Source: Talpa occidentalis (taxonomy: Eukaryota > Chordata > Mammalia > Eulipotyphla > Talpidae). From it: a DNA stretch of 64,000 nt. This document shows positions 36,301 through 48,703 of the stretch, one piece after another. The position numbers were made by a program, and so were the translations under genes. The notes beneath the pieces are model-generated. The model saw only the letters and a list, made by a program, of their open reading frames with translations. It had not been told where the DNA came from and ran no database searches. The stretch is from NCBI RefSeq assembly GCF_014898055.3, contig NW_023604861.1, positions 98,396,083 through 98,460,082 on the forward strand. The letters are read 5' to 3'. Numbering within the stretch: position 1 is the stretch's first letter; each line of letters opens with the position of its first letter.

Positions 36301-39300
36301 CCCCTCCTAGGACCTGCATCCAGAGGCTTAGGGTCCCCAACCAGCACCCTTATCTCGTCTCCACTGTGGGGCTGCCTGCTCTATCAACAGGCACTGCAGA
36401 GGCAGGGTCCCCAGGATTCCCCAACCTCGACTCCCTTCCCAGAAGCCCCGGGGACATCACCTGGTTTAGGCTCCAGGATCTTCTTGTGTGACCTTGGGGA
36501 GACACTTTGCTTTCTGAGCCTTAGTTTCTCCTCTTAAAGTAGAGGAAATTACATTAGAAGGTCCCAAAGACCTGGCTAAGATTTACTCCCCTTCAGGGCT
36601 GCTTGGGGTTGGAAGGGCCAGGAGGGCATGCAGGACCTCTTCCTTCCCCTGGAGGGGAAGGACTTCTGGTCAAGGCCTGTCCCTGCTTTTAACCAAACCA
36701 CAGCTTGCAAGGCTTACCTGCTGGGCCCAGGTGGACCAGTCCTCACCTCAGTCACTCTCTCCTGTAGCAGCATCTGGACACTGCTTTCCCCCAAGGGTGC
36801 TGTATGGTAGGGGGAGCCCCTCCCCAGAGCCCAACCTTGCCTGCAGTGGGGTGGACACAGGGGCAGGCAGCCACTGCCTCCACACTGCCCCACCCGCTGA
36901 CTCTTTCCACAGAGCTGGTGAAGTCCCTGCTGAACGAGCCATCCTCTGTGAAGGTGGATGAGGTGAGCCCTGGGGAGCGTCCAGGGGAGGGAGTTCAGGG
37001 GTGAGAATGAAGGGCAGAAGTAGAACAGCATGGGTGGCCTCTAGGGTAGGGTCTCAGGCCTCCTTTTCCCTCCTCCATGAGGCTGCAGTTGGCAGACCTG
37101 TGTGGAAACCACAGCTTTGCCATTCATGGACGGGGGAAGGGATTGGGGGAGGGGGTATTGCAGTGAGCCTGAACCTCCCTGGACTTCAGTTTCCTCCTCT
37201 GTAAGAGGCAAATAGCCTAAGGACTCCCACTGCACCCGCTGGTTTTGTGAGATGCTGGAAAATGCTGGCCCACTTGCATTTCCCCACCCCCTTCTGTCCA
37301 GGACTGGGGCGATCTCCCCCCCAGGGTCTGGGGCAGAGGGTTGGGTATGGGGGTCAGGACAGCCTCCCATGCCTTGCTGCCCTGCCCGGTGCAGGTGGTG
37401 CGGTATGAGGCAGGCTACGTGGTGTGTGCTGTCATCGCTGGCCTCTACCTCCTGATGGTGCCTACCGCTGGGCTCTGTTTCTGTTGCTGCCGCCGGCGCC
37501 GGCGCTGTGGGGGCCGAGTGAAGACAGAGCACAAGGCCATGGCCTGTGAGCGAGGCACCCTCATGACTTTCCTGCTGCTGACCACCCTCGTGCTGCTGTG
37601 AGAGGCGCCCAGGTCAGGTGGGAGGGGTAGACTGAGGTGCCAGGTGCTCAGGGACATCCTGCAAGCCCTTTCCTCTTCCCCCACCCCCTCAGGATTGGCA
37701 TGGTCTGTGCCTTTGTCACCAACCAGCGCATGCACAAGCAGATGGGCCCCAGTGCCGAGGCTGTGCCTGAGACTCTACTCAGCCTGCGGGGCTTGGTCTC
37801 TGATGTCCCTCAGGTGAGCAGAATCCATCACCCCCATGTGACCCCGGGAGACCCAAGCAGAATGGAGCGGAGTGGGACCTGTAAATTAGCCCTTAGCCTG
37901 CAAATTAAAGATGCCCCTTCTGACGTGCTCCCAATTGCCCCCTGCTGGAGAGTCACTGTAATACACAAATGCTCCAAGGTGTCCTTAGGATGCACACCCA
38001 GCTCTCTGTGGGAAGTGGAGGGGCCAGGATAGGGATGGAAGCAGGGCTATCAGTAACAAGGAAGGGCAGCATCACAGCTCTGTGTTTGTCTAGGAGCTAC
38101 AGGCCGTGGCACAGCAGTTCTCCCTTCCACAGAGGCAAGTCTTGGAGGAACTAGATGGTAAGGGATACAGCTAACTGACAAGCTGGCCAGCCCCAGTGGT
38201 CCCCTGCTCAGACTGCCTGGGGAGTCTCTCTCTTCCCTTCCCCTGGGGTCCACCTGAGAACACCTACACAGAAGCAGGGGGGAACAGGCCCACCTGGGCA
38301 GCATAGCAGCCCCTCTACAGCAAGACCAAGAAACTGATGTCCACCCAACGGAGCCAAGTGCTGGGTCCTGGAAGGCTGAATGAGCAGTGGCAGGAGAGCC
38401 CCAGGTTCCTGGGGGCAGCTCTGCAGACTGCCCTGTGCTCTCCAGGTGCTGGCCTGAGCATCGGACACGCGATCCACGCCCAGCTTGGGAGCACTGTCTA
38501 CCATGCTCTTGCCTCAGTGCTCAGCTCGGGCCAGGGTGAGTGGGACTAGTATTCTGGGTGGGTGTGGGGTGCGGCATGTGTCCTCCTGGGGGCAGACCCC
38601 GCCCTTATCCAGTTATGATTTCTTGTGCCACCTCAGCAAGCCCCACCCATGACTTTCCCAGGGCTTTATCCCAGAATCCCTGCTTCCTGTGGCCTCCCTG
38701 CCCAAGTTCTGGTTTAACATGCCCTGGAGCAGTTTCCATTATAACTACCAAGGTTAATAACCTGCAGATCCCTTTGACTGGGGGAGGGGAAGGTGTTCTG
38801 CCTCCTGCAAAGCCTCTGAGGATGCCAGTAACAATGGAAATCGCTCAGTCAGGATGTGGGGGAGGGGGAGGTATTCTGCCTCCTGCAAAGCCTCTGAGGA
38901 TGCCAGTAACAATGGAAACCGCTCAGTCAGGATGTGGGTCTCTCAGCCCTGCAGATCTCTGCAGACCACCTCCGAGCCCTGAACGCCACCTTGGTGGAGC
39001 TGTGGCAGGGGCAGCGGGACTTGGAGCCAGCTGTCCGGGAGCGCCGGGAGCACCTCCTCATCCTGCTGCAGGATACTGGCTGCCAGGGCTGTGCAGAGGC
39101 TCTGAGCCAGGCCCACACCCTGGAGCTGGGAGCTGACTTCAGCCAGGTGCGGGTGAAGGACAGGTTCTTGGAGCCGAGGGCCTCTGCCTGCCGTCCCAGG
39201 AATCCCTGGCAGCCTGTGTTCTCTTGTTTTCTGAGGCACAGCCCTGATCCCTGTCCATGGTCTGCTCTGCCCCTCTCCTCATACATCCTGGGTTAAGAGG

Positions 39301-42300
39301 CCCATCCTGGCTAGGCAAGAGTTTTGGGCATGCACTATGCTGTGTGGTTCAAGCACCTTAGCCCCTTAAGTTCTCACTGCCACCCAGGGCTGTGCTGGTC
39401 CCTCATTTTACACATGAGGACACGGAGGGATCAGAGGCCTCTCTCCCCACCCTCCCCCGGGGGCCCCTCTCAGGCCTCTCCATGAACATTTTCTTTGCCT
39501 CTCCCCCCTTCCAGGTGCCCCCTGTGGATGATGTCCTGCATCGTCTGCAGGGTGTCCCGAAAACCAATTTCTCTGACATGGTCGAGGAGGTATGTGCCTG
39601 CCCTGGCCTATCTGATTTCTCCTGCACTTATCTGGGCACTCAGTTTCCTCCCTTTTGGGGTAGGACCCAGTAGAATCTAAGACTTGGGTCAAACCAGGGC
39701 TTCCCCTGCCACAAGGCATCCTGGGCTGTGTCCTGAGTACACATGGACTGGTGGGGAAGGCAGACCTGCGTGAAGCAAAGAGCTAGGACCCTCTGGGAGG
39801 TGAAGCCAGAGGTGCTGGCAAGGGAGCAAGCACACAAACTGGTCTCCAAGGACAGGCAGGCTCTTGTGGGTGGAGACGGGCCGTGGGGGAGGGTGCAGTG
39901 TGAGTCAGCACCCGTGACCCAGGGCCTGGAAAATGCCAGAGTTAGGGAAATGGTGAGTCAGTTGTGCTAGGTAACTCGAGTGGAAGGTTCCAGGAGGAAG
40001 GAAGTAGAAGCTGAGGCTGGAAGAGTAGGTTGGAACAGGACTTTAGGGAAATAGACCTGGTAGTCATGTGCAGCATGGGTGAACGAGATGAGAGGATTGC
40101 TGGCAGTCTGCTCCAATAGGCTAGGCAAGGTGGGGGTAGGGGAGAGAAAGGAGGTGCCTTTGAGGGACAGTGTTTTTAGGGAGTTGGGTCAGGCTGGGCT
40201 GAGGGAGGGGAGAGGAAGCCATAGGCCAAGAGAACAGAAGGAAGTCTACTTCTGATTTCCTGAGCTGGCAGCACTGCAGGGATGCCCTCCCTCTGGGCCT
40301 GATGACTACAGGGTGCCTGAAGCTGGGGCCCCAGGTGGAGAGCAGGAGGCATAACTGCATTTGTTTCTGACAGGAGAACAGCACCTTCAATGCCCTTCCG
40401 CTCCTGGCCGCCTTGCAGACAGCTGATGTGGTCAAAGGTGAGGCCCTGCACAGGGCCAGGCCGATTGCCACCCCTCTCTACCAGAGAGGCTTGTTGAGAG
40501 AGAAATGGGGCGGTGGGAGGGGAGAGGAAGCCGTGCTCCTTGGCCAGACCTCGACGGCCAGTGTTCCTCTCTGAGCATCCCAAATGTTCTTCCTGCCCAT
40601 CTATCTCCTCCCTGGGTGCCTTTCCCATCTATTAAGTCCCTGCTGTTTTGGGCAGAGCTGAAGAAGGTGGTGAAACAGCAGCCTGAAGGACTGAGGACAC
40701 TGGCCGAAGGGTTTCCAGGCTGGGAGGGGGCCTCCCGCTGGAGCCAAGCACTGGAGGAGGCGGAACAGAGCAGCCGCCCCTACCTGAAGGAGTTGCAGAG
40801 ATATGAGAAATACAGGTGCCTGGGAACCTCACAGGTGGGGTGGACAGTGCAACCTCTCAGCTGTCCAGGGCCCAATGTTCAGTCCCCGTCATGCCCTAGT
40901 TCTACTAAGTCTCTACTTCCATTTATACCATGACCCCTGGGCCTCTGTGTCCCCCCTTGGCCACGTACTTTTGGGATCTAAGCCTGGGGAAAAGTGGGAT
41001 AAGAAAAGTGGGTTCTTAGGAAATGCACACAACAACACTTCTAAAGCCCCAGCTTTGGCTTCATGGCCCTACCCAGTCCCTAGGTGCTGTGCCAGCCCAT
41101 CTGGTTGCTCAGTTGCTCCCTTCTTGGTGACACTGCACCTTCTCTGTTGCAGGTGGATTATGGGTTGTGTGCTGTGCTCCGTGGTCCTTCTTGTGGTGTT
41201 CTGTAACCTGGTAGGCCTCAACCTGGGCATCTGGGGGCTGTCTGCCAGAGAGGACCCCAGCCACTCAGAAGCCAAAGGAGAGGCTGGAGCCCGCTTCCTC
41301 ATGGTGTAAGAAGGACTGGGGGAAGGGAAGGTTCTCTCCCCATTGGGCTGGCCACATTCCTCTTGCTCCTAATGTGGCTACAGGTCTAGTTCTCTCTCTG
41401 GCACCAGTTTGCCAGATAGCCTGAGCAAATTGGCAACCCATCTAGGTTTCCGTGTTCTCCTCTGTTTAAAAGGGTTGAACTCAAGCATGGATGGCAAATA
41501 AAGAAGAGGTTCCCCATCAGTGGCAACTATAGTGATTTAATGATCACTTTCCCAATCAGGCCTCAGAATCCTTCTTAATCCAGCATCCAGGCAGCACCAC
41601 CAACAAGAGTTGGCAGCAGAAGCAGAACCTTTGCCATCCCTGTGCTAAGTGGTCTCTACGGCCAGGATGGCCATATTTAGTTATGTAGGGTGCCTGGCAA
41701 AAGAGTGAACTAAACCAGACATCAGTCCATGTTTCACTCTCCAAGCTTCAAGCCCTAGTGTGAGAAACCCTCTAGGCCAGGCACTGGTCTTGCTCAGACC
41801 CTCTCGGTTACTGCCCTCGCTGGGTGACCATGCCACGGGGCTCTGTTGAGGACTCAACTCTGGAGCTGGGCCCCTCCTGATTCTATGAGCAGAACAGCTG
41901 CCCTCTCTAGGCTGCAGGGCCAGTCATTGGTGATAGGATGAGGGTGAGTTGGGGATGAGGTGGGGACACTCAGCACTTCTCACTTTTCCCTTGTACCCAG
42001 GAGGCTGTGCCCCTGAGCTTCTCTCCCCAAAGGGCTGTGCTCTGGGACTGAGTCTCTGAAAATGACAGTCCCAGCATGTGGATGGGGACAGAGTCTGGTC
42101 CGAGGCACTCAGCCACCTCTGCCGAGTCTCAGCCCTGCCCTCTGCCTTCCTCAGGGGCGTGGCCATCAGTTTCCTCTTCGCTGTACCCCTCATCCTCCTG
42201 GTCTTTGCCACCTTCCTGGTGGGCGGCAACGTGCAGACTCTGGTGTGCCGGAGCTGGGAGAGCGGGGAGCTCTACAAGGTGTGCCTGCCCCACTCCAGGG

Positions 42301-45300
42301 TCCAGAGGGAGGAAGAGGGAGATGTGGCAGAGCAAGAGGATTGGAAGGAAGTGGGGCAAGAGGGAGAGAGGGACAGGAACAGTGGAGATGGCCGAGGAAA
42401 AAAACAGAAAACTGCTAATAAATAAAGAGTTAGAGAGAGAGCCTGTGGGTCCCTGATATGCTGCCTGGGCTCCAGCACAGACCCCCTGAGGGGTTTCACC
42501 TAGACCTAAGCCCCTCTACTTTCCTAACGCTGGGTCTATAATCTGGGAACACTGGTTCCCTAGCACTTCTAGCAGGGAAGCCAAGATGCTGGCTCAGTCT
42601 CTCTGCTGAAGACCAGGCTGACCACCCCTCCTAGAGATTCATGGGGAGAGGTGCTACCAGTAGCTAGGGTCCAGGAGAGGCTGGTTTGGGTTAGAGTCAC
42701 AGGAGGGTGGTCTCTACTATGAGGGGTGCCATGGGACTATGGGACATGGGATGACTTTGCCTCCATCCTGCTCCAGACCCATTTCTCCCTGCCCATCTCC
42801 AGTTTGCAGATACCCCAGGGAACTTGCCTCCATCCATGAACTTGACCCAACTTCTTGGTTTGAAGAACATCAGCATCTTAGTGGCCTATCAGTGAGTGGG
42901 AAGCCTGGGCTGGGGGCTGGGTATGAGGAGGGGCCAAGATGGATGTCCCATTAGGGTGACGTCAGCCCCTACCTGCCATCCCTTTTTTTACTGCCCATTG
43001 TTCCTCCTCAGGCAGTGCAGGGAAGGGGCCGCACTCTGGAAGGTCCTACAGCTCAATGACACCTATGACCTGGAGAAGCACCTGGATATCAACCAGGTGA
43101 GAACCTTCCAGAAGGCTGTGGAGACCCCTCCTGCAAGTCTCCCATTCTTTGATCTTGCCTCTGTGGGGGGTCTAGCTCCTTGAACCTGAGAAGTCTGCAA
43201 GAGTGATCAAGTGACCCGAGGGCAGAGGCCCCAGGTGCAAGGCTCAGGGACTGGCCTAGGGCTAGAGATCAGGGAAGGTTCCAGGGTATGTGAGTGGGTA
43301 GATGTGAGCATGGCCCACACTGAGCCTGTACTCAGGAAAAACCTGATAGTTGTGATTGTAGCAGGAAAGTATGGTGACAGTGAGTGAGGGAACTAGGGGT
43401 GTGTGTCCTGGCCAAGGACTGGCATTGGTTGGGGTGCTATGATTTGTAGTGGGGTGTTTGGGGAGTGAGTCGTGACAATGAAAATGATGGTGATGAGTTG
43501 GGTACTAAGGGCTCACTAAGGCCCCTTGCTCACACTGCCAGTAAGAAGATGGTGGCAGTTCCACCCTGTCTGTGCCTGTCTCCTAACATACTTTCTGGAA
43601 CTTTGTGTGAAGAACTGGAGAAATTTATCCTTGCTGGCTGGAGATAGTCCTGGCACAAAGAAAAGGATGAGCTATTTTACAAGAGTTGATATACCTTGAG
43701 AATGTGGTTCTTCTGAGGGGGTAGAGAAGCTAAAAAGCATTCCCTGCGTGCCTCGCTCTTCTCCTAAGTGAGGTGGGAAGAGAGCTGCCTTGACTCCAGG
43801 AAACCCTTCCCAAGCACATTCCAGGAAAACTCACATTTCTTCCATCTGCTTTAGTCGCCCAAACGTGCTAACTCCTGATTCTACATCCTTTCCAGAAATC
43901 TTCCAAATCCTTTGAAAGCTGGAAGCCTATGGGTAGTGTAGCCAAATGGCCTAGATTTAAATCCTAGCTCCAAGCCTTCAACTGCATTACCTGAAACAGT
44001 TTGTAGAATGCCTTAGCTTGCTCTTCCTCCAGTGTTGTCTCCAACCCAATGAGAGGGGCCTGGAGCAGGCCCAATGCTAGGCCACAGACAGCCCCAAGGG
44101 TATAGGCTGGCCAGGGAGGGCTGAAGTAGGGGCCTGGGCAAGATGGACCCTGTGCTGTCTGGCTGGAAGCCATGGTTCTTTGTGTGTGACGGGGGGGGGG
44201 GGGGGGGGGACAGAGTTGTGATGAGGTGGTCTCAATCCTGGTTCCTGGAGGGGAAGGGCCTGCTTGCAGGGAAGTCTGGACAGCTAGCACTTCAGGTTCA
44301 GAGGGACCAGACAGTCCCCCATGTCTTTAGCAACATACCAAATGTGACTTCCAAAGAACTTGTCCTCAAAGGAGATGATAACGAGCTGATGATGCCGACA
44401 TAAATAAGATAAGGTGTGCTTTCCAGGGCACCAGCCCAGAAGGCCTCCGCCCACTTTCAAACCTGTCCAGAACATATCTGCTACTGATGCCTGAAATGCT
44501 GCTTCAAGATCTCCCTTAGAGAGGAGGCCCAGCCTCTTCCAGCAGAAGGCAGTGTCACAGGACAGGGAAGGCTGCAAAACCTCAGGAAAGTGAATGCTCT
44601 TGTCTGGCCCAAGTTTCTCTTAAACATCTGTTAAACATTGACGCTGAATTTCATGTCCTTTAAAGCTCTGCTAGTAAAGTTAGGAAAATGCCGAGAGTCC
44701 TTTTTAAAACCGCGGTCTGTTTGGAAATGCGGGTGTGTCTATTCATTCAGCTGTGCAGCCCTCCATTTGTTCATTTTCACTCATCCACCACTTGTGCCCA
44801 CCACGTGTGAGCCTCTGCTCCAGAGAGGTTTGGCACAGAATGGGCAGACAAGGTGTGCTCCCGTCAAGCTTATTTCAGAGGACAGGTGCTATGAAGGCCT
44901 CAACACAGCTGATGTGATAAAAAGGTCGGAGAAGTTATTTTTAATTAGGTGGCATGGGAAGGTCTGTGCCACTCTCCAGTCACCAGGGAGGTACTGGAGA
45001 ACTAGGTCCTGGTGGGTTAGGTGGGGTGGATGGCGTGGGAGCAGAGGCCAGCCAGGAGCTAGTCTGGGACTGTACGTGTCCAGAGTGAGGGCCCTGGGAT
45101 TCTAGAACAGGACCCCCTGAGGGTTTGGCAACATCTTGTCTGGGAGAGTCGCTCTGGGAATGCCCCTACCTTTCCTCTTCCTCGCAGTACGCTGCCAAAT
45201 TGCGGCAGAAAGTGCAGAGCCTTAAAGTGAATGTGCAGAGTCTGGACCTGCTGAGCCCAGCTGCCCGCCGGGACCTGGAGGCCCTGAAAAGCAGTGGCAT

Positions 45301-48300
45301 CGAGAATATCCACTACCCTGGCTTCTTTGCTCAGGTCAGCAGTGGGCACCTCAGGCCAGCTCAGAGAGGAACAGGGGCCCACAGAGGAGCTGGGGGTGTG
45401 TCTCGCCTTTCCTAGCCTTCCACCTTCCCTACACTCGTCTACATGTCCCTGGGGCCTCTTCCTGTTGGGAGTGCCCCCACCCTATAGCTTATGTCACTGT
45501 TTGTGGTCCCGAACCCTCTGCTGTGCAGAGCGCTGGTGGGAACATGCCACTTCTTTGTTGAGTTACACCACAGGGTGTCTGGACATTGTCTGATGTGTTT
45601 CACAATTTCAGGTCAAGCCCACTGTGACTGATGTGTCACATTAGACTTTGCATTGCATTGACCTCACACCAACCCCTTTTGATGGCAAAGCAAAGAGCAC
45701 ACCTCCATTTCAGTAGATGCCATTGCAGCTCAGAGAGGTTTTTGCGTCTAAGTAATGTGAGGTAGCTTTGAAAAGACAGGGATCCAGGAGCTGGGGTTGC
45801 TGGGCTTCATTCCTCTTGACATCTCCTGTTGGCCTGCAGATCCAGAAGCCTGTGGTGAACACTGATATGAAGAAGCTGGCCCAGGAGCTGCAAAGACTGG
45901 CCCAGACCCAAGTGAGAAGGGATCAGTGGCCCCATGGGGCAGGCAGGCGTCAGAGAAAGGCCTGGGAGGCGGGAGGGGGTGGCAGTACTTCAATTGGGGA
46001 GAGGGTGAGGGTCAAGACAGGGCAGTTTAAGGGTGTTTAAGGGTGTTGCAGTGTCAGTTTTGACTAAAGCTTTGTCACCAATTAGTTGTGTGACCTTGGA
46101 CAGGTCATTTGCAATATCTTTGGGCCTCTAAATATACACTGCAAAATCTGCTGGGCAGATCCTATGAAGACATTGTGATGGATCAGAGGCTATGACAGTT
46201 TCCTCTAGAAGCTAAAAACTACTGGGAAAAAATGGCATTTTGCCTGTATAAATCTTTAGAGTTTAAAAAGTTCACTTTTAGACATTGCATTGACCTCATA
46301 CAAACCCCTTATGATGGTAAAGCAAAGAGCACACCTCCATTTCAGTAGATACCATTGCAGCTCAGAGAGGTTTTGTGGCTGACTTAGAGGCACCAAGCAA
46401 ACTAGGGGTGGGCCTAGAAGGTGGGCTAAGTCTCCACAAACACTTATCAGAACCAGGAGCTTAAGGTGCCTTGGTTTTCTGCCTCTCAGCCTGCGTGTTC
46501 CACCATCCTTCCACATGTCTGGCTGAACAGCTCGGTGAAGATGTGTTGGCAAAGGCCGTCCTGTCCCGGGCAGGGTGCCATTCTCATCTCTTTCTTCCCT
46601 CAGGACAATTCTGTGCTACAGCAGCAGCTGCAGGAGGAGGCCCGAAGGCTCAGAAGCCTCTATCAGGAGAAGGTCCTCACCCAGCAGAACCTTGTGGTAA
46701 GTTTGGAGACCCAGGGACTAGGGGGCAGAGTGGGGCCTAAAAGAGGAGGGCAGCACTTCGAACTTTCCCTCCCGCCCCAAATCCTCACCTAACCAGCCTT
46801 CATCTCTTCTCTGCAGGCTAAGCTCAACCTCAGTGTCAGGACCCTGGCAACCTCTGCCCCACATCTCCAGGTGGCTGCTGGGATGGGGAGGATGGAGTGG
46901 AGCAGGGGGGAAGCAGAGGGAGGAGGCAGTGTGGGCCCAGCTGGCTTTGAATCACATCTGCACTGCCAGGTCCCATTGGAGGTCGAGAGTGAGAGTGGGA
47001 AGAGGTTGGAGGTGAGTGGGTGGGTGGGTACTTGAGGACCACCATCCTTGGCTCTATGTCCTTAGGATCTAAGCTGAGGATGCTGTGTATTGTAAGTTGA
47101 ATGAATGGATGGATGGATGAGTGAGTGTGTGAGAGTTCCTTGACTGAGAAGGGCACTGACTTGATCCCCTCTCCCCCAGGTGAACACCTCACGTGTCCTG
47201 GACACTGTTGCTTACCTGAAAGGAGAGCTGCCTTCCTGGGCCAACCGTGTCCTGAGGAATGTGAGTGGGGGTGGGACAGGGGAAGTGGGCTTCCTTAGAT
47301 CCATAGGTAGGTGGAGGGACTAAGGCACACAGAGCTCCCTCCCAGGCTTCTCCCCCAGCTCTGTCACCTCACCATGGCTACCCAGGAAAGCCAGCTTGGC
47401 CGTTCTAATGGTGCCAGGCATTGGGAGGTGGGGGTGCTGCTTCCCAGGACTCCTCTCAGCCCAGCGCTGTTCTTTCCTGCAGGAAAGCGAGTGTTTCCTG
47501 TCTCGGGAGATGGGCTACTTCTCCCAGTATGTGACCTGGGTGAGAGAGGAGGTGAGTGGGGACTCAGACCCCTCCTGGCCTCAGAGCAACAACCAGTCAC
47601 CCAACTCACAGTGGTACCAGCCATTCACCTTGCTCCTCCTCTCTGCCCCCCAAGCCCCTGGTGTTGCCCTAAACTCCCAAACCTGGCGTCCACCCCCACC
47701 TTGGACCCTTGAGTGTATCTGTGCGTGCATGCGTGTGTGTAGTGCGGTGTGTTCTCGCTCTGTGCGTCTGCATCCAGGTGTCTGTGTATGACTGTGCCCC
47801 GTCAGTCTGAATATGGAGGTCTGGGTGTCTCCACACGTACCTGCCTCATGGTCACTTCACAGGTGACTCAGCGCATCGCCACCTGCCAGCCCCTCTCCGG
47901 GGCTCTGGACAATGGCCGTGTGATCCTGTGTGACATGATGGCTGACCCCTGGGTGAGTGTCCCCAAGCTTCTCAGGGTGCACAGGTATTGAGACCTCCAT
48001 GGGAGGCGCAGTGTGAGCAGGTCATAAGGTGAGGCTAGCCTCCTGCTCCCAGGCTTGTACCCCAGTCCTTCGCCTCAGCTCTGAGAGTGTTCCCCCAGGC
48101 CCTTCACTGAGTCTTTGGGGAGCTGGGGGTCCAGACATTGATACCTGGCTACAGAAAGCTGACCCCACACTGTCACCTGTTCCAGAATGCCTTCTGGTTC
48201 TGCCTGGCATGGTGCACCTTTTTCCTGATCCCCAGCATCATCTTTGCTGTTAAGACCACCAAATACTTCCGTCCCATCCGGAAACGCCTCAGGTGAGAGG

Positions 48301-48703
48301 GCTGCTAGGACCTTGGGAAGCAGCAAGGGTCCAGAAAGGGGTCTCTGGGCCCGGTCCCCGGACACATCCATCATGAGACACCCTGCCTACCCCCCGGCAG
48401 GGGAGGTGCATGCCTAACCATGAAGAGCCACACATTCTGAGGAGCTCCACGGTCACAACTCCAGGGGCTGTGTGTCAGCCCCATATCCTTGCCACACATC
48501 CACCAGGCATAGCATTTGGGGACTCTTCCTACCCTGGGCGGCTTCCTGGCAGGAAAATCAGGACTCTGGGTCTGTCTCTGTGCTGGGTGGGGGGTTCTGA
48601 GCCTGGGTGTTCACTTGCTCTCTTTCCGCGAGACCACAGCTCCACCAGCTCAGAGGAGACTCAGCTCTTCCACATCCCCCGGGTCACCTCCCTAAAGCTC
48701 TAA
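36048..48703 (+). CDS. PROM2: Prominin-2, complete 23-coding-exon gene
   Basis: This is a pentaspan, cholesterol-associated glycoprotein of plasma-membrane protrusions in epithelia (family knowledge). Exons: 36048-36291, 36913-36962, 37395-37597, 37693-37813, 38094-38157, 38446-38535, 38947-39146, 39515-39589, 40374-40437, 40656-40815, 41153-41305, 42155-42278, 42803-42891, 43012-43096, 45188-45334, 45840-45911, 46604-46696, 46817-46870, 47180-47260, 47483-47551, 47863-47952, 48186-48292, 48640-48703. All borders are GT/AG and phases agree, giving 832 residues (human is 834 as I recall). A signal peptide occupies about residues 1-27. Transmembrane segments are near 103-125, 155-178, 425-450, 476-499 and 779-803, with two large extracellular loops. 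After TM1 there is a Cys/Arg cluster ([11 protein letters not shown]) in the first cytosolic loop. The C-terminus reads [11 protein letters not shown], as in the human protein. Intron 14 is the largest, about 2.1 kb. No frameshift or early stop. Confidence 0.97.
36465..36560 (+). mobile_element. MIR fragment in PROM2 intron 1
   Basis: gtgtgaccttggggagacac, tttctgagccttagtttctc: the MIR core in sense orientation. Confidence 0.65.
38783..38938. repeat. 78-bp tandem duplication in PROM2 intron 6
   Basis: Two copies at 78-bp offset, for example gcctcctgcaaagcctctga at both, and gctcagtcaggatgtggg closing each. They differ at only a few sites (ggtgttctg/ggtattctg; aaatcgctc/aaaccgctc). The second copy ends 8 bp before the start of exon 7 (38947). 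Confidence 0.93.
39330..39440 (-). mobile_element. MIR fragment in PROM2 intron 7
   Basis: tcattttacacatgaggaca is the antisense MIR core; the upstream text caccttagccccttaagttc fits. Confidence 0.6.
39925..40170 (+). mobile_element. L2-like fragment in PROM2 intron 8
   Basis: Sense L2-type text: ggcctggaaaatgccagag, ggaagtagaagctgaggctg, ttggaacaggactttaggg. Diverged; assignment by recall. Confidence 0.4.
44191..44209. repeat. Poly(G) run of 19 in PROM2 intron 14
   Basis: Nineteen consecutive G bases on the sense strand. Able to form G-quadruplex structures and prone to sequencing-length error. Confidence 0.9.
45645..45745. repeat. Dispersed duplicate segment, copy A (PROM2 intron 15)
   Basis: Shares about 100 bp with 46276-46375: cattgcattgacctca, agcaaagagcacacctccat, ttcagtagat[g/a]ccattgc, agctcagagaggtttt. 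The two copies lie on either side of exon 16. Confidence 0.88.
46040..46180 (+). mobile_element. MIR fragment in PROM2 intron 16
   Basis: caccaattagttgtgtgacc, ttggacaggtcatttgcaat: sense MIR core. Confidence 0.7.
46276..46375. repeat. Dispersed duplicate segment, copy B (PROM2 intron 16)
   Basis: Direct-orientation partner of the segment at 45645-45745, about 630 bp downstream, with a handful of substitutions. Confidence 0.88.

Noticed and set aside
35781..36491. 236-residue open frame that begins upstream of PROM2
   Set aside because: The part from 36048 to 36291 is PROM2 exon 1. The extension upstream is GC-rich 5' sequence in an open frame by chance, and the signal peptide starts at 36048.
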